Assembly (NCBI RefSeq): GCF_000292915.1
Contig: NC_018513.1
Span: 3,348,001-3,412,000, forward strand
From: Burkholderia cepacia GG4
Lineage (GTDB): Bacteria; Pseudomonadota; Gammaproteobacteria; Burkholderiales; Burkholderiaceae
Length of the DNA: 64,000 nt
Direction of reading: 5' to 3'
Positions 36,741 to 45,255 of this stretch are shown here, in pieces. The first letter of the stretch is position 1. Each line of letters starts with the position of its first letter. A program made the position numbers and the translations under genes. The notes under the pieces are model-generated. The model did no database searches, was not told the origin of the DNA, and worked only from the letters and a program-made list of their open reading frames with translations.

Positions 36741-37865
36741 TCAATGATTGTCAAATTGTCGGGCAAAGCATTGCTGCAACGCAACAATCGCCGCCCGATA
36801 CTCGATAGCGCCCGTCACCGCACTGACCACCGCGACGCTGCCGACGCCCGTCGCCAGCACGTCCGGCAACGCGTCGAGCCCGACGCCGCCGATCGCGACG
36901 AGCGGCGCCCGCGCCCCCGCGAAGCGCGCGTAGCGGGCGATTCGGGCAAGGCCCTGCGGCGGCGCCGCGACCGCCTTGGTCGCCGTCGCGTACACGGGAC
37001 CGAGCGCGAGATAGCTCGGCCGCTCATGCAATGCCCGCAACATCTCGTAATAACCGTGGCTCGACAGCCCAAGCCGCAGGCCGGCGCGCGCGATCGCCGC
37101 GAGATCGGCCGTTTCGAGATCTTCCTGACCCAGGTGTACGCCGTACGCGCCCTCTTCTACCGCGATCTGCCAGTGATCGTTGATGAACACGCGCGCTTCG
37201 GGATAGCGGCGCCCTGCCGCGACCGCACGCGCGATTTCCGCGCGTAACGCGTCGGGATTCGCGCCTTTCACTCGCAGCTGCACGGTCCGCGCGCCGCAAT
37301 CGAGCACGCGTTCGACCCATTCGGCGTCCGGCACGACCGGATAGAGCCCCAATTGCGCGGGGCATGGCGGAAACGCCGGCTCCGGCGCGGCGGCCAAGCC
37401 GGCGACGCGCGGGAACCGCGCGGCATCGACCGGCCATGCATCCGCCGCGCGAGTCTCGTCGCCGTCGCGCCACGCCAGTGCGAGCACCAGCGCGTCGATC
37501 GGCGCGAAGCCGCAATCGAGGAACGCGGCGAGCGCCGCGATCCAGTCGTCCGCGAGCGGGTGCGCGGATTCGAGCGCGTAGCGCACGCCCGCGGCATGCA
37601 GCGCCGCGCCGCGTTCGTCGAATTCGATCGCGACCGCATCCGGCGACGCCGGGCGCGACGCGGCGGACGCGCGCGCCTGCGCGGCGCGGTCGCCGGCCGA
37701 CACGATCAGCACGTCGCCGGCGGCCGGCACCTCGGGCGCCGCCACGCAGAGCCGCCACGGCGTCGTGCTGGTCGGCCAGTCGCCCAGGCGGGCGCGAATC
37801 TGCTCGGCCGCTTCGGCCAGCTCGTCGGCCGGCGGCCAGAATGCATCGGCAAATCGCACGCTCAT
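36741..37865 (-). CDS. thiE: Thiamine phosphate synthase with an extra N-terminal domain
   Basis: Joins HMP pyrophosphate and thiazole phosphate to give thiamine phosphate. With the ATG at 37865 the protein has 374 residues, against about 210 for ordinary ThiE. The ThiE barrel spans residues 172-374: LGLYPVVPDAEWVERVLDCG, TVQLRVKG, FINDHWQIA, GVHLGQEDLE, LALGPVYATATKA and AIGGVGLDALPDVL. Residues 1-170 are an Ala-rich domain; the stretch ALAAFLDCGFAPIDALVLAL recalls the C-terminal helices of HMP-phosphate kinase ThiD, but no kinase active site is seen. The ATG overlaps thiG by 4 bases. Confidence 0.92.
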   Translation of the reverse strand: MSVRFADAFWPPADELAEAAEQIRARLGDWPTSTTPWRLCVAAPEVPAAGDVLIVSAGDRAAQARASAASRPASPDAVAIEFDERGAALHAAGVRYALESAHPLADDWIAALAAFLDCGFAPIDALVLALAWRDGDETRAADAWPVDAARFPRVAGLAAAPEPAFPPCPAQLGLYPVVPDAEWVERVLDCGARTVQLRVKGANPDALRAEIARAVAAGRRYPEARVFINDHWQIAVEEGAYGVHLGQEDLETADLAAIARAGLRLGLSSHGYYEMLRALHERPSYLALGPVYATATKAVAAPPQGLARIARYARFAGARAPLVAIGGVGLDALPDVLATGVGSVAVVSAVTGAIEYRAAIVALQQCFARQFDNH

Positions 37866-38677
37866 GCACCGCCCCCGTCCTGATGCCAGAACGGCATCCC
37901 GACGACCGGCGTGCTCGCGTGCGCAGTCTCGCGCACATCCATCGGCCCGGCGAGGTAGGCCGCCCGGCCGGCCTCGACGCCCTGCGCGAACGCGCGCGCC
38001 ATGATCTCCGGGTGGGTGGCCTGCGACACGGCCGTGTTCAGCAGCACGCCGTCGAAGCCCCACTCCATCACCTGGCACGCATGCGACGGCACGCCGAGTC
38101 CGGCGTCGACGATCAGCGGCACGTCCGGCAGCCGCTCGCGCAGCACCCGCAGCCCGTACGGGTTCACGACGCCCTTGCCCGTGCCGATCGGCGCGCCCCA
38201 CGGCATCAGCGCCTCGCAGCCGACGTCGAGCAGGCGCCGGCCGATCACGAGATCCTCGGTGCAGTACGGGAGCACCTTGAAGCCGTCCTTGACCAGTTGC
38301 GCGGCCGCCTCGATCAGCCCGACCGGATCGGGCTGCAGCGTGTAGTCGTCGCCGATCAGCTCGAGCTTGATCCAGTCAGTGTCGAAGACCTCGCGCGCCA
38401 TGTGTGCGGTCGTCACCGCCTCGGCGACGGTCTGGCAGCCGGCCGTGTTCGGCAGCAGCGGCACCGCGTGGCGCTTGAGCAGGTCGAAGAAGCCGGCTTC
38501 GGCGGTTCCGCCGGTCATCTGGCGGCGCAGCGCGACCGTCACCATCCCCGGCCGCGACGCGGCGATCGAATCGGACAGCGACTGCAGCGATGGATAGCGC
38601 GACGTGCCGAGCAGCACGCGGCTTGCGAAGGTTTCGCCGTACAGCGTCAGCGCGTCGGCGGAAGTGAGGGACGTCAT
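37862..38677 (-). CDS. thiG: Thiazole synthase
   Basis: Forms the thiazole ring from deoxyxylulose phosphate, dehydroglycine and ThiS thiocarboxylate. The 271-residue barrel starts LYGETFASRVLLGTSRYPSLQ; the Schiff-base Lys is in WIKLELIGDD. PLLPNTAGC, MPWGAPIGTGKGV and VDAGLGVPSHA are family blocks. It follows thiS by 37 bases and overlaps thiE. Confidence 0.96.
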   Translation of the reverse strand: MTSLTSADALTLYGETFASRVLLGTSRYPSLQSLSDSIAASRPGMVTVALRRQMTGGTAEAGFFDLLKRHAVPLLPNTAGCQTVAEAVTTAHMAREVFDTDWIKLELIGDDYTLQPDPVGLIEAAAQLVKDGFKVLPYCTEDLVIGRRLLDVGCEALMPWGAPIGTGKGVVNPYGLRVLRERLPDVPLIVDAGLGVPSHACQVMEWGFDGVLLNTAVSQATHPEIMARAFAQGVEAGRAAYLAGPMDVRETAHASTPVVGMPFWHQDGGGA

Positions 38678-38714
38678 GTCGTTTTCCTGGAAGAGCGGGG
38701 CGAACCGGCGGCGC

Positions 38715-38912
38715 TCAGCCGCCCGCGACGGGGTGCACCACGTCGAGCTTGTCGCCCGTCGCGAGCGCGCGCGCCGCATGCTGCGTGCGCGCGACGAAAT
38801 TGCCGTTCAACGCGACCGCGTACGGCGGACGCGCGCCGTACGCGGCGAGCGCGTCGGCCACCGTCGCGCCGTCGGGCAGCGTCAGGGTCTGTTGGTTGAT
38901 CTGGATATCCAT
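38715..38912 (-). CDS. thiS: Sulfur carrier protein ThiS
   Basis: A 65-residue ubiquitin-like sulfur carrier. It starts MDIQINQQTLTLPDGATVAD, contains VALNGNFVAR and ends in the essential Gly-Gly, which is thiocarboxylated and gives up sulfur to ThiG. It lies between thiO and thiG, 32 bases after thiO. Confidence 0.95.
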   Translation of the reverse strand: MDIQINQQTLTLPDGATVADALAAYGARPPYAVALNGNFVARTQHAARALATGDKLDVVHPVAGG

Positions 38913-38944
38913 GAGGCTTGGTCGAATTCGGTCGGCGGCGCGCG

Positions 38945-40081
38945 TCAGGCCGGCTGGCGCGCGTCGTCGCGGTGGTGAAGGAGCGTCGGCCAGCGCGCGG
39001 CGTCACGCCAGGCCGCGAACGCGTCGGCATCGGCGAACGCGCCGCCGAGCGCGGCTTGCGCGAACGCGACCGCCGCATGCGCGACTTCCGGCGCGATCAT
39101 GAAGCCGTGCCGGTACAGGCCGTTGACGGCAAGCGTCGTCGCGCCGTCCCAGATCACCGCCGGGCGATGATCGGGCAGCGTCGGACGGCATTGCGCATTC
39201 AGTTCGAGGATGCGCGCCTCGCCGAACGCCGGGTGCACGGAGAACGCCGCGCTCAGCAGTTCGAGCGCGGAGCGCACGCTGACGGGCGACATGTCCTCGC
39301 CCTCCACCTCGGTCGCGCCGATCACGTACAGGTCGTCCTGTTTCGGCGCGATGTACAGCGGGTAGCGCGGATGCAGCAGCCGCACGGGCCGCGTGAGCCC
39401 GATGCCGGGCGCACGCACGCGCGCGACTTCGCCGCGGATGCCGCGCAGCGCGGGCAGCGCGGGCTTCGCGCCGAGCCCACGGCAATCGATCGTGAAATGC
39501 GCGTCGGGCCGGTTCGCGTCGTCGATCGTCGCGTGCCAGTGCAGCTCGACGCCGCGTTGCGCGAGGCCCGCCGCGAGCGCGCGCAGCGCCTGCCGGTTGT
39601 CGAGCTGCCCTTCGCGCGGCAGCAGCAGGCCGCGCGCGAAGCGCCCCGCGAGCGCGGGTTCGGCCGCGTCGACCTGCACGCCGGCAAGCGCGACGAAGCC
39701 GCCGTCGAACAGCTCGGCCGGCGCGTTCGCACGCACGCGCCGCTCGAACAGCGGGGCCTCCGCGCGATCCGCGTGATGCCAGACGACGAGCGTGCCGTGC
39801 TGCTGGAAGAACACGGGTTCGGGCAGTTCCGCGAGCCATTGCGGCCAGCGGGCCAGCGACGCCGCGCCGAGTTCGGTGATCAGCAGTTCGGCGCTCGCAG
39901 CCTCGGCGAGCGGCGCGAGCATCGCGGCCGCGATCCACGCAGCCGACTGCTCGCCGTCCGGGCCGCCACGCTCGTACAGCGCGACGCGCTGCCCGTCGCC
40001 CGCGAGCCGCCATGCGATCAGGCGGCCGACGAGGCCGCCGCCGAGCACCGCGAAATCCGGCCGGGAATCGTGGACGTTCAT
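38945..40081 (-). CDS. thiO: Glycine oxidase ThiO
   Basis: FAD enzyme that oxidises glycine to the imine used by ThiG. From the ATG at 40081 the protein has 378 residues: an FAD-binding FAVLGGGLVGRLIAWRLAGDG at the start (Rossmann GGGLVG), CRGLGAKPALPALRGIRGEV in the middle, and GLYRHGFMIAPEVA near the end. A GGGGAGGGGG ribosome site precedes it, and its ATG overlaps the stop of a small upstream ORF by 4 bases. It begins the thiOSGE operon behind a TPP riboswitch. Confidence 0.92.
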   Translation of the reverse strand: MNVHDSRPDFAVLGGGLVGRLIAWRLAGDGQRVALYERGGPDGEQSAAWIAAAMLAPLAEAASAELLITELGAASLARWPQWLAELPEPVFFQQHGTLVVWHHADRAEAPLFERRVRANAPAELFDGGFVALAGVQVDAAEPALAGRFARGLLLPREGQLDNRQALRALAAGLAQRGVELHWHATIDDANRPDAHFTIDCRGLGAKPALPALRGIRGEVARVRAPGIGLTRPVRLLHPRYPLYIAPKQDDLYVIGATEVEGEDMSPVSVRSALELLSAAFSVHPAFGEARILELNAQCRPTLPDHRPAVIWDGATTLAVNGLYRHGFMIAPEVAHAAVAFAQAALGGAFADADAFAAWRDAARWPTLLHHRDDARQPA

Positions 40082-40206
40082 CGCGCCCCCTCCCCGCGCA
40101 TCGCGCGGGCGCGTACGACGGACGTCGACGCATGCACACCGTCCCGTGCAGACGCACACGACAGCGGATCGGGAACAGCGCAAAAGACTGAAGATTGAGC
40201 GGTCAT
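40078..40206 (-). CDS. Small leader ORF between TPP riboswitch and thiO
   Basis: A 42-codon ORF with a strong GGAAGGA ribosome site, five bases before the ATG at 40206 (another ATG at 40209). Its TGA overlaps the thiO ATG as ATGA, the same coupling found between many genes here. The peptide is Ser/Ala/Arg-rich with two cysteines and resembles nothing I know. It may be a leader peptide through which the riboswitch controls thiO by coupled translation. Expression is not shown by the sequence. Confidence 0.4.
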   Translation of the reverse strand: MTAQSSVFCAVPDPLSCASARDGVHASTSVVRARAMRGEGAR

Positions 40207-40327
40207 CATTCCTTCCGTAACGCGCAACGCGCGTACCCAAAAGGACGAAACCGGCAGCAAAGGCCGGCCGGGCGGGACTCGGGCGCTGACCATGTGGGAT
40301 GGCAGCCAGCGCGGCCCGGCGGGATCA

Positions 40328-40404
40328 GAAACTTCCCTCGCCGGTATTACCCGGATCGGGTGCGAAGGGTCTTTCTCAGCCTCGCCGCGTCGCCCGGAAC
40401 TTTC
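40328..40404 (-). ncRNA. TPP riboswitch (THI element)
   Basis: On the minus strand the conserved parts appear in order: CTGAGA (40379-40374) then ACCC, then ACCCGATCCGGGTAATACC, then GCGAGGGAAG. Flanking GAAAGTTCC (40404-40396) and GGAAGTTTC (40336-40328) can pair as P1 with one mismatch. It binds thiamine pyrophosphate and should shut off the thiOSGE operon, whose first gene starts 246 bases downstream. The control mode (termination or translation) is not obvious from the sequence. Confidence 0.93.
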
Positions 40405-40708
40405 CGTCGGCCGCGCTCGAAGCACCCCTGTTTCGTCGTCGGCCATTAGACCATAAAAGCGGAAAGCGCCGCAAACTGTCCCCTTTGTGGCAAATTCGTC
40501 GTCACGCTGCGCCGCTCTGGCACAATGCCCGCAGGTCGGCCGCGCGAGCGGCCGGTTGCCGCGTCACCGCCGGCCTTAAGTGCCGTTTAAGACGCGCGGG
40601 CGACCATCCGAGCGCCCGCCGCCAGTCGGCACCTCGTCCCGGCATGCCGTATCGCGGCGCGCGCCCGGCTTCGCCCGGCCCGCGCGCCGGCTACTCATCA
40701 GGAAGCAC

Positions 40709-42478
40709 ATGACCCAATCGATCGATCCCGTCCGCTTCGCCTCCGACGCGCCGCAGGACGAGCGCCCGGTATCCGCATGGAGCCTCATCAAGCCCTACTG
40801 GGTGTCATCCGAATGGAAAGTCGCGTGGGGGCTGCTGGTCACGATCATCGCGATCAACCTCTGCGTGGTCTGGATCAACGTCAAGCTGAACAAGTGGAAC
40901 GCGCAGTTCTACAACGCGCTGCAGTCGAAGGACGTCCACGACTTCCCGAACCTGCTGATGCAGTTCTCCGCGCTCGCGTTCGGCTTCATCATCCTCGCGG
41001 TGTACGGCCGCTACCTGCGACAGATGCTCGGGTTCCGCTGGCGCCAGTGGCTCACCGACCGCTTTCTCGGCCAGTGGCTCGGCGATCGCGCGTTCTACCG
41101 GATCGAACGCGACCGCCTCGCCGACAACCCCGACCAGCGGATCACCGACGACCTCCAGTCGTTCGCGACGACGACGCTCGCGCTGTCGCTCGACCTGCTG
41201 TCGACGGTCGTCACGCTCGTGTCGTTCATCACGATCCTGTGGTCGCTCGCGGGCGCGCTGACGCTCTCGCTCGGCGCGACGCCGATCACGATTCCCGGCT
41301 ACATGGTCTGGGCGGCCGCGCTGTACGCAGTGGTCGGTTCGCTGATCATCCAGAAGGTCGGCCACCCGCTCGTGTCGATCAACTACCAGCAGCAGCGGGT
41401 CGAGGCCGATTTCCGCTTCGGGCTGATCCGCCTGCGCGAGAACGCCGAGCAGATCGCGTTCTACGACGGCGAGAAAACCGAGACCGGCAATGCGCAGAAC
41501 CTGTTCATGCGCATCCGCGACAACTGGTGGCGCGTGATGAAGTACACGAAGCGCCTCACGTTCGTGCTGAGCTTCTACGGGCAGATCGCGATCATCTTCC
41601 CGCTCGTCGTCGCGGCGCCGCGCTATTTCGCGGGCGCGTTCTCGTTCGGCGTGCTGATGCAGATCTCGTCCGCGTTCGGCACCGTCAGCGATTCGTTCTC
41701 GTGGTTCATCAACAGTTACTCGACCCTCGTCGAATGGCGTGCAACCGTCAACCGTCTGCGTGAATTCAAGCGCGTGATGGGCACGTCGCACCTGAAGGAA
41801 AGCCTGTCGCCCGCGACCGAGCACGGCGGCATCAACCTGCACTACGTCGATGCCGAGCAACTGTCGACGTCGTCGCTGAAGCTCGCACTGCCGAACGGCA
41901 ACGCGCTCGCGAACATCGGCAACGTGACGATCGAACCGGGCTCGCGCTGGCTCGTGATCGGCAAGTCGGGTTCCGGCAAGAGCACGTTCATGCGCGCGCT
42001 CGCGGGCCTGTGGCCGTTCGGCGACGGCGCGATCGACGCACCGGTTGGCGCGCGGATGATGTTCGTGCCGCAGACGAGCTACTTGCCGATCGGCACGCTG
42101 AAGGCCGCGCTCACCTATCCGGCCGCGCCCGACGCGTTTACCGACGACGCCTGTCGCGACGCACTGCGCGCATGCCGCCTCGAAGACTACGTCGAGCGCC
42201 TCGGCGAAACCGGCCACTGGACGCGGGTGCTGTCGCCGGGCGAACAGCAGCGTCTCGCCGGCGCGCGCGTGCTGCTGCACAAGCCGGACTTCCTGTTCCT
42301 CGACGAAGCGACGAGCGCGCTTGACGCGGACAACGAAGCGCGGCTCTATCACCTGTTCGCGGAACGGCTGCCGAAGGCCGCGATCGTCAGTATCGCGCAC
42401 CGCGAATCGCTGGCCGCGTTCCACGTCGGCAGGATCAACGTCGAGCGCGTGACCGACAGCGACAAGGTCGCCGCGTAA
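40709..42478 (+). CDS. SbmA/YddA-like ABC transporter (permease-ATPase fusion)
   Basis: A 589-residue protein from the ATG at 40709 (AGGAAG upstream). Residues 1-350 hold about six membrane helices in the SbmA_BacA/ABC_membrane_2 pattern (LNKWNAQFYNALQSKD near the start, then FRWRQWLTDRFLGQWLGDRAFYRI split over two blocks). Residues 380-589 are an ATPase: Walker A GKSGSGKST, signature LSPGEQQRLAGARVLL, Walker B FLFLDEATSALD and the switch His in SIAHRESL. Relatives move peptides, vitamins or fatty acyl-CoA; the substrate here is unknown. It is divergent from the thiamine operon and has its own terminator. Confidence 0.9.
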   Translation: MTQSIDPVRFASDAPQDERPVSAWSLIKPYWVSSEWKVAWGLLVTIIAINLCVVWINVKLNKWNAQFYNALQSKDVHDFPNLLMQFSALAFGFIILAVYGRYLRQMLGFRWRQWLTDRFLGQWLGDRAFYRIERDRLADNPDQRITDDLQSFATTTLALSLDLLSTVVTLVSFITILWSLAGALTLSLGATPITIPGYMVWAAALYAVVGSLIIQKVGHPLVSINYQQQRVEADFRFGLIRLRENAEQIAFYDGEKTETGNAQNLFMRIRDNWWRVMKYTKRLTFVLSFYGQIAIIFPLVVAAPRYFAGAFSFGVLMQISSAFGTVSDSFSWFINSYSTLVEWRATVNRLREFKRVMGTSHLKESLSPATEHGGINLHYVDAEQLSTSSLKLALPNGNALANIGNVTIEPGSRWLVIGKSGSGKSTFMRALAGLWPFGDGAIDAPVGARMMFVPQTSYLPIGTLKAALTYPAAPDAFTDDACRDALRACRLEDYVERLGETGHWTRVLSPGEQQRLAGARVLLHKPDFLFLDEATSALDADNEARLYHLFAERLPKAAIVSIAHRESLAAFHVGRINVERVTDSDKVAA

Positions 42479-42488
42479 CCCAATAAAG

Positions 42489-42513
42489 AGGCCGGCGCTT
42501 GCCGCGCCGGCCT
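42489..42513. terminator. Intrinsic terminator of the ABC transporter gene
   Basis: AGGCCGGCGC and GCGCCGGCCT form a perfect 10-bp stem around TTGCC, followed by the T-rich TCTCTTCTTCG on the plus strand. It lies 10 bases after the stop at 42478 and faces the end of the minus-strand gene at 42550. Confidence 0.85.
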
Positions 42514-42549
42514 TCTCTTCTTCGTCCTCCCCACCGCCCCACCGCCCGG

Positions 42550-43098
42550 CTACGCCCGCCCGACCGGCACCGACACGATCGGCAGGTGCGACACGCCCTC
42601 GTGCGACAACCGGCTTTCGAACAGCGTCAGCGCGACGAAACGCAGTGCGACCGGCCGACCGGTCGCGCCGCCGTGTGCCGGTTGTCCGTCAGCATCGCGC
42701 GGCAGTCGAGCGAGCGTGACGTGCGGCCGGAACGGCCGGCGGTCGGCCGGCACGCCGAGTTCGCGCAGCAGCGCGGACAAATCGGCATTCAGCGCTGCAC
42801 ATGCGGGATCGGCCGCGAGTTCCGCGACGATCAGCCTCGCGCGCGGCAGGCTCGGCCACCACGCGATCCGCTCGACCGGCTGCAACGGCAGTGCATGCCC
42901 GGCCGCGAGCGCCGGCAGGCGCGCGGCCAGCGCGTCGCATCGTGTCCGTTCGATCGCGCCGATGAACGCGAGCGTCACGTGCAGTTGCGCGGGCTGCGTG
43001 CGCCGCGCGCCGCGGGTGACCGGCAACGCGTGCAGCGCGTCGCGCGATGCCGTATCGGGCAGCAGCGCGACGAATGCACGGAGCCGGTCGCCGTTCAT
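42550..43098 (-). CDS. thpR: RNA 2',3'-cyclic phosphodiesterase (2H family)
   Basis: A 182-residue member of the 2H phosphoesterase (LigT) family, acting on 2'-5' linkages or cyclic phosphates in RNA. Two catalytic HxT motifs are visible: QLHVTLAFIG near residue 41 and RPHVTLARLPR near residue 125. The ATG at 43098 overlaps the stop of the symporter gene by 4 bases. Confidence 0.9.
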   Translation of the reverse strand: MNGDRLRAFVALLPDTASRDALHALPVTRGARRTQPAQLHVTLAFIGAIERTRCDALAARLPALAAGHALPLQPVERIAWWPSLPRARLIVAELAADPACAALNADLSALLRELGVPADRRPFRPHVTLARLPRDADGQPAHGGATGRPVALRFVALTLFESRLSHEGVSHLPIVSVPVGRA

Positions 43099-44585
43099 GA
43101 CTCGCGCACCGCCACGCGCGTGGCGGCCACCGCATCGGCCGAAGCCGGACGCCGCGGCAGCGGGCCGTGCTCGCCCCACACGTCGGCCGGCAGCACGCGC
43201 GCGAGCTCGGGAATCGTGTTGCGCGTGAACACCGGATCGGCGATGCCCTGCGCGCGCTGGTGGCGATAGTCGCGCCACGCGGCATGCGCATACTTGCCGA
43301 GCGCGAGGATCGCGACCAGGTTGATGATCGCCATCAACCCCATGCTCGTATCGGCCACCGCCCATACGAGCGGCAACTGCCCGACGCTGCCGAACATCAC
43401 CATCCCGAGCACCGCGACGCGGAATAGCGGCAGCACGCCGCGCCGCTGCGTGATGAACTCGACGTTGCCTTCCGCATACGCGTAGTTGCCGATCACCGAC
43501 GAGAACGCGAGGAAGAAGATCGCGACGGCCATGTAGATGCCGCCCCAATCGCCGACGTGGCTCGCGATCGCGCGCTGCGTGAGCGCCGCGCCTTCCATGC
43601 CGGTGCCGAGCTCGTACTGGCCCGACAGCAGGATCACGAACGCGGTCGCGCTGCAGATCACGATCGTGTCGACGAACACCCCGAGCATCTGGATCAGCCC
43701 CTGCGAGACCGGGTGCCGCGTGCTCGCGGTCGCGGCCGCGTTCGGCGCGCTGCCCATCCCCGCTTCGTTGGAGAACAGCCCGCGCTTCACGCCGATCGCG
43801 ATCGCCTGGCTGACCGCATAGCCCGTCAGGCCGCCGGCCGCCTGTTCGACGCCGAACGCGCTCTTCACGATCAGCACGATCACGTCCGGCACCAGCGCGA
43901 TGTGCGTGGCGACCGCATAGACCGCGAGCGCCAGATAGCCGATCGCCATCAGCGGCACGATCACCTGCGCGACCGTCGCGATGCGCCGGATGCCGCCGAA
44001 GATGATCGGCGCGCTCAGCAGCACGAGACCGAGGCCGACCGTCTCGCGACGCCAGCCGAACGACGTGTGGAACGCATCCGCGATCGCATTCGCCTGCACC
44101 GCGTTGAACACGAAGCCGAACGCGAGGATCAGCGACAGCGAGAACAGCAGGCCGAAGCCGCGCGAACGCAGGCCCGCCTGGATGTAGTACGCCGGACCGC
44201 CGCGATAGCTGCCGTCCGGGTGCGACACCTTGAAGATCTGCGCGAGCGTCGCCTCGACGAACGCGGACGACATCCCGACAAGCGCGGTCATCCACATCCA
44301 GAAGATCGCGCCCGGCCCGCCGACCGTCAGCGCGACCGCGACGCCCGCGATGTTGCCGGTGCCCACGCGGCTCGCGAGCCCGGTCGCGAACGCCTGGAAC
44401 GACGAGATGCTGCCCGGCTCGCCCTTGCTGCCGACCAGTTTCATGCTGAGGAACAGCGCCTTCAGCTGGATCATCCGGAACCGCCACGTGAACCACGCAC
44501 CGGCGCCGAGCAGCAGCGCGATCAGCACGTAATTCCACAGCACGCCGTTGACGGCGTCGATCAGCCCATGTACGAATGCTTCCAT
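43095..44585 (-). CDS. AGCS-family sodium:alanine symporter
   Basis: A 496-residue inner-membrane transporter with about 11 helices. Family blocks: GAWFTWRFRMIQLKALFLSM near the start, GTGNIAGVAVALTVGGPGAIFWMW with the sodium-binding pattern, YRGGPAYYIQ, and LFSNEAGMGSAPNAAATA. It takes up alanine or glycine with sodium. The gene has host-like GC and marks the left edge of the inserted bacteriocin region. Confidence 0.93.
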   Translation of the reverse strand: MEAFVHGLIDAVNGVLWNYVLIALLLGAGAWFTWRFRMIQLKALFLSMKLVGSKGEPGSISSFQAFATGLASRVGTGNIAGVAVALTVGGPGAIFWMWMTALVGMSSAFVEATLAQIFKVSHPDGSYRGGPAYYIQAGLRSRGFGLLFSLSLILAFGFVFNAVQANAIADAFHTSFGWRRETVGLGLVLLSAPIIFGGIRRIATVAQVIVPLMAIGYLALAVYAVATHIALVPDVIVLIVKSAFGVEQAAGGLTGYAVSQAIAIGVKRGLFSNEAGMGSAPNAAATASTRHPVSQGLIQMLGVFVDTIVICSATAFVILLSGQYELGTGMEGAALTQRAIASHVGDWGGIYMAVAIFFLAFSSVIGNYAYAEGNVEFITQRRGVLPLFRVAVLGMVMFGSVGQLPLVWAVADTSMGLMAIINLVAILALGKYAHAAWRDYRHQRAQGIADPVFTRNTIPELARVLPADVWGEHGPLPRRPASADAVAATRVAVRES

Positions 44586-45255
44586 CCAGAATCCTTGTAA
44601 ATTGCGTCAGTCACATGCGGCGGCCGCGCGAACGCGACCCGAGGGGCGACATGATATGACAGTTCGCAAGAATTATTACAAAACGAAAGGTTAAAGGATC
44701 GCCGAATATCACCGCCCGATGTGATCAGGTTAGGCGACGCTTCGGGAAGATGCGGGACGCGCAGCGGGGGAGCGACGAATGGATGCCTGGAATTTAAGTC
44801 GTTCCGCCAATCCCCCTTGTCACAGGGAGTGCTTGGCTCAGCGTCAAGTACCGATCGAAAGCAAATACTGCGACTGGCGATTCGCGACCTTTGACACTCG
44901 GAAACATTCGCAATAGCGAACCGCCAAATCGGCCACGCAACGTGCCGCTCCTCTCTTCGCGCTGTCCACACGCCAGGATCGACTGTCTATTGATCGCGTG
45001 AAAGTTTCCCCTGAAATACCGCCGTGCCATGTCGGAGAAGCCTCACCACGCGATTGGGTCATTCCCCATGCTGGCATCGCTCGTCAGGCACTTCGACGCA
45101 AATCGTTTGAAAGCATCCGGCCCGACGGTGACGAAATAAGCACATCGCCGCCATTTCAAAGATGGCAACACATGAAACTCTGCTTGCATCGACACTCACA
45201 AAACACGAATGCTATTCGATTCGGACTACAAATTTTTTACAGGATGGGATAAGAA
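44586..45255. other. 670-base lower-GC stretch without a supported gene
   Basis: Between the symporter start and the bacteriocin gene the GC content drops visibly. Short frames (for example 44998-45252) have no recognised domain or good start. The right end should contain the promoter of the bacteriocin gene; an AT-rich run with ACAAATTTTTTACAGG lies at 45227-45242. I found no CTG-N10-CAG LexA box here. Confidence 0.5.

Noticed and set aside
40207..40446. Upstream extension of the small ORF before thiO, crossing the riboswitch
   Set aside because: It reads through the structured TPP riboswitch and has no ribosome site. Only the part from 40206 has a plausible start.
40521..40536. TGGCAC-containing sequence resembling half of a sigma-54 promoter
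   Set aside because: The second element (TTGC) is missing at the right spacing.
44962..44976. CTG...CAG palindrome-like site upstream of the bacteriocin gene
   Set aside because: The spacer is 9 bases, not the 10 required for a LexA box, so SOS control is not supported.
44998..45252. 84-codon plus-strand ORF just before the bacteriocin gene
   Set aside because: No ribosome site, no recognisable domain and a low-complexity mix of residues. It could be chance in a lower-GC region.
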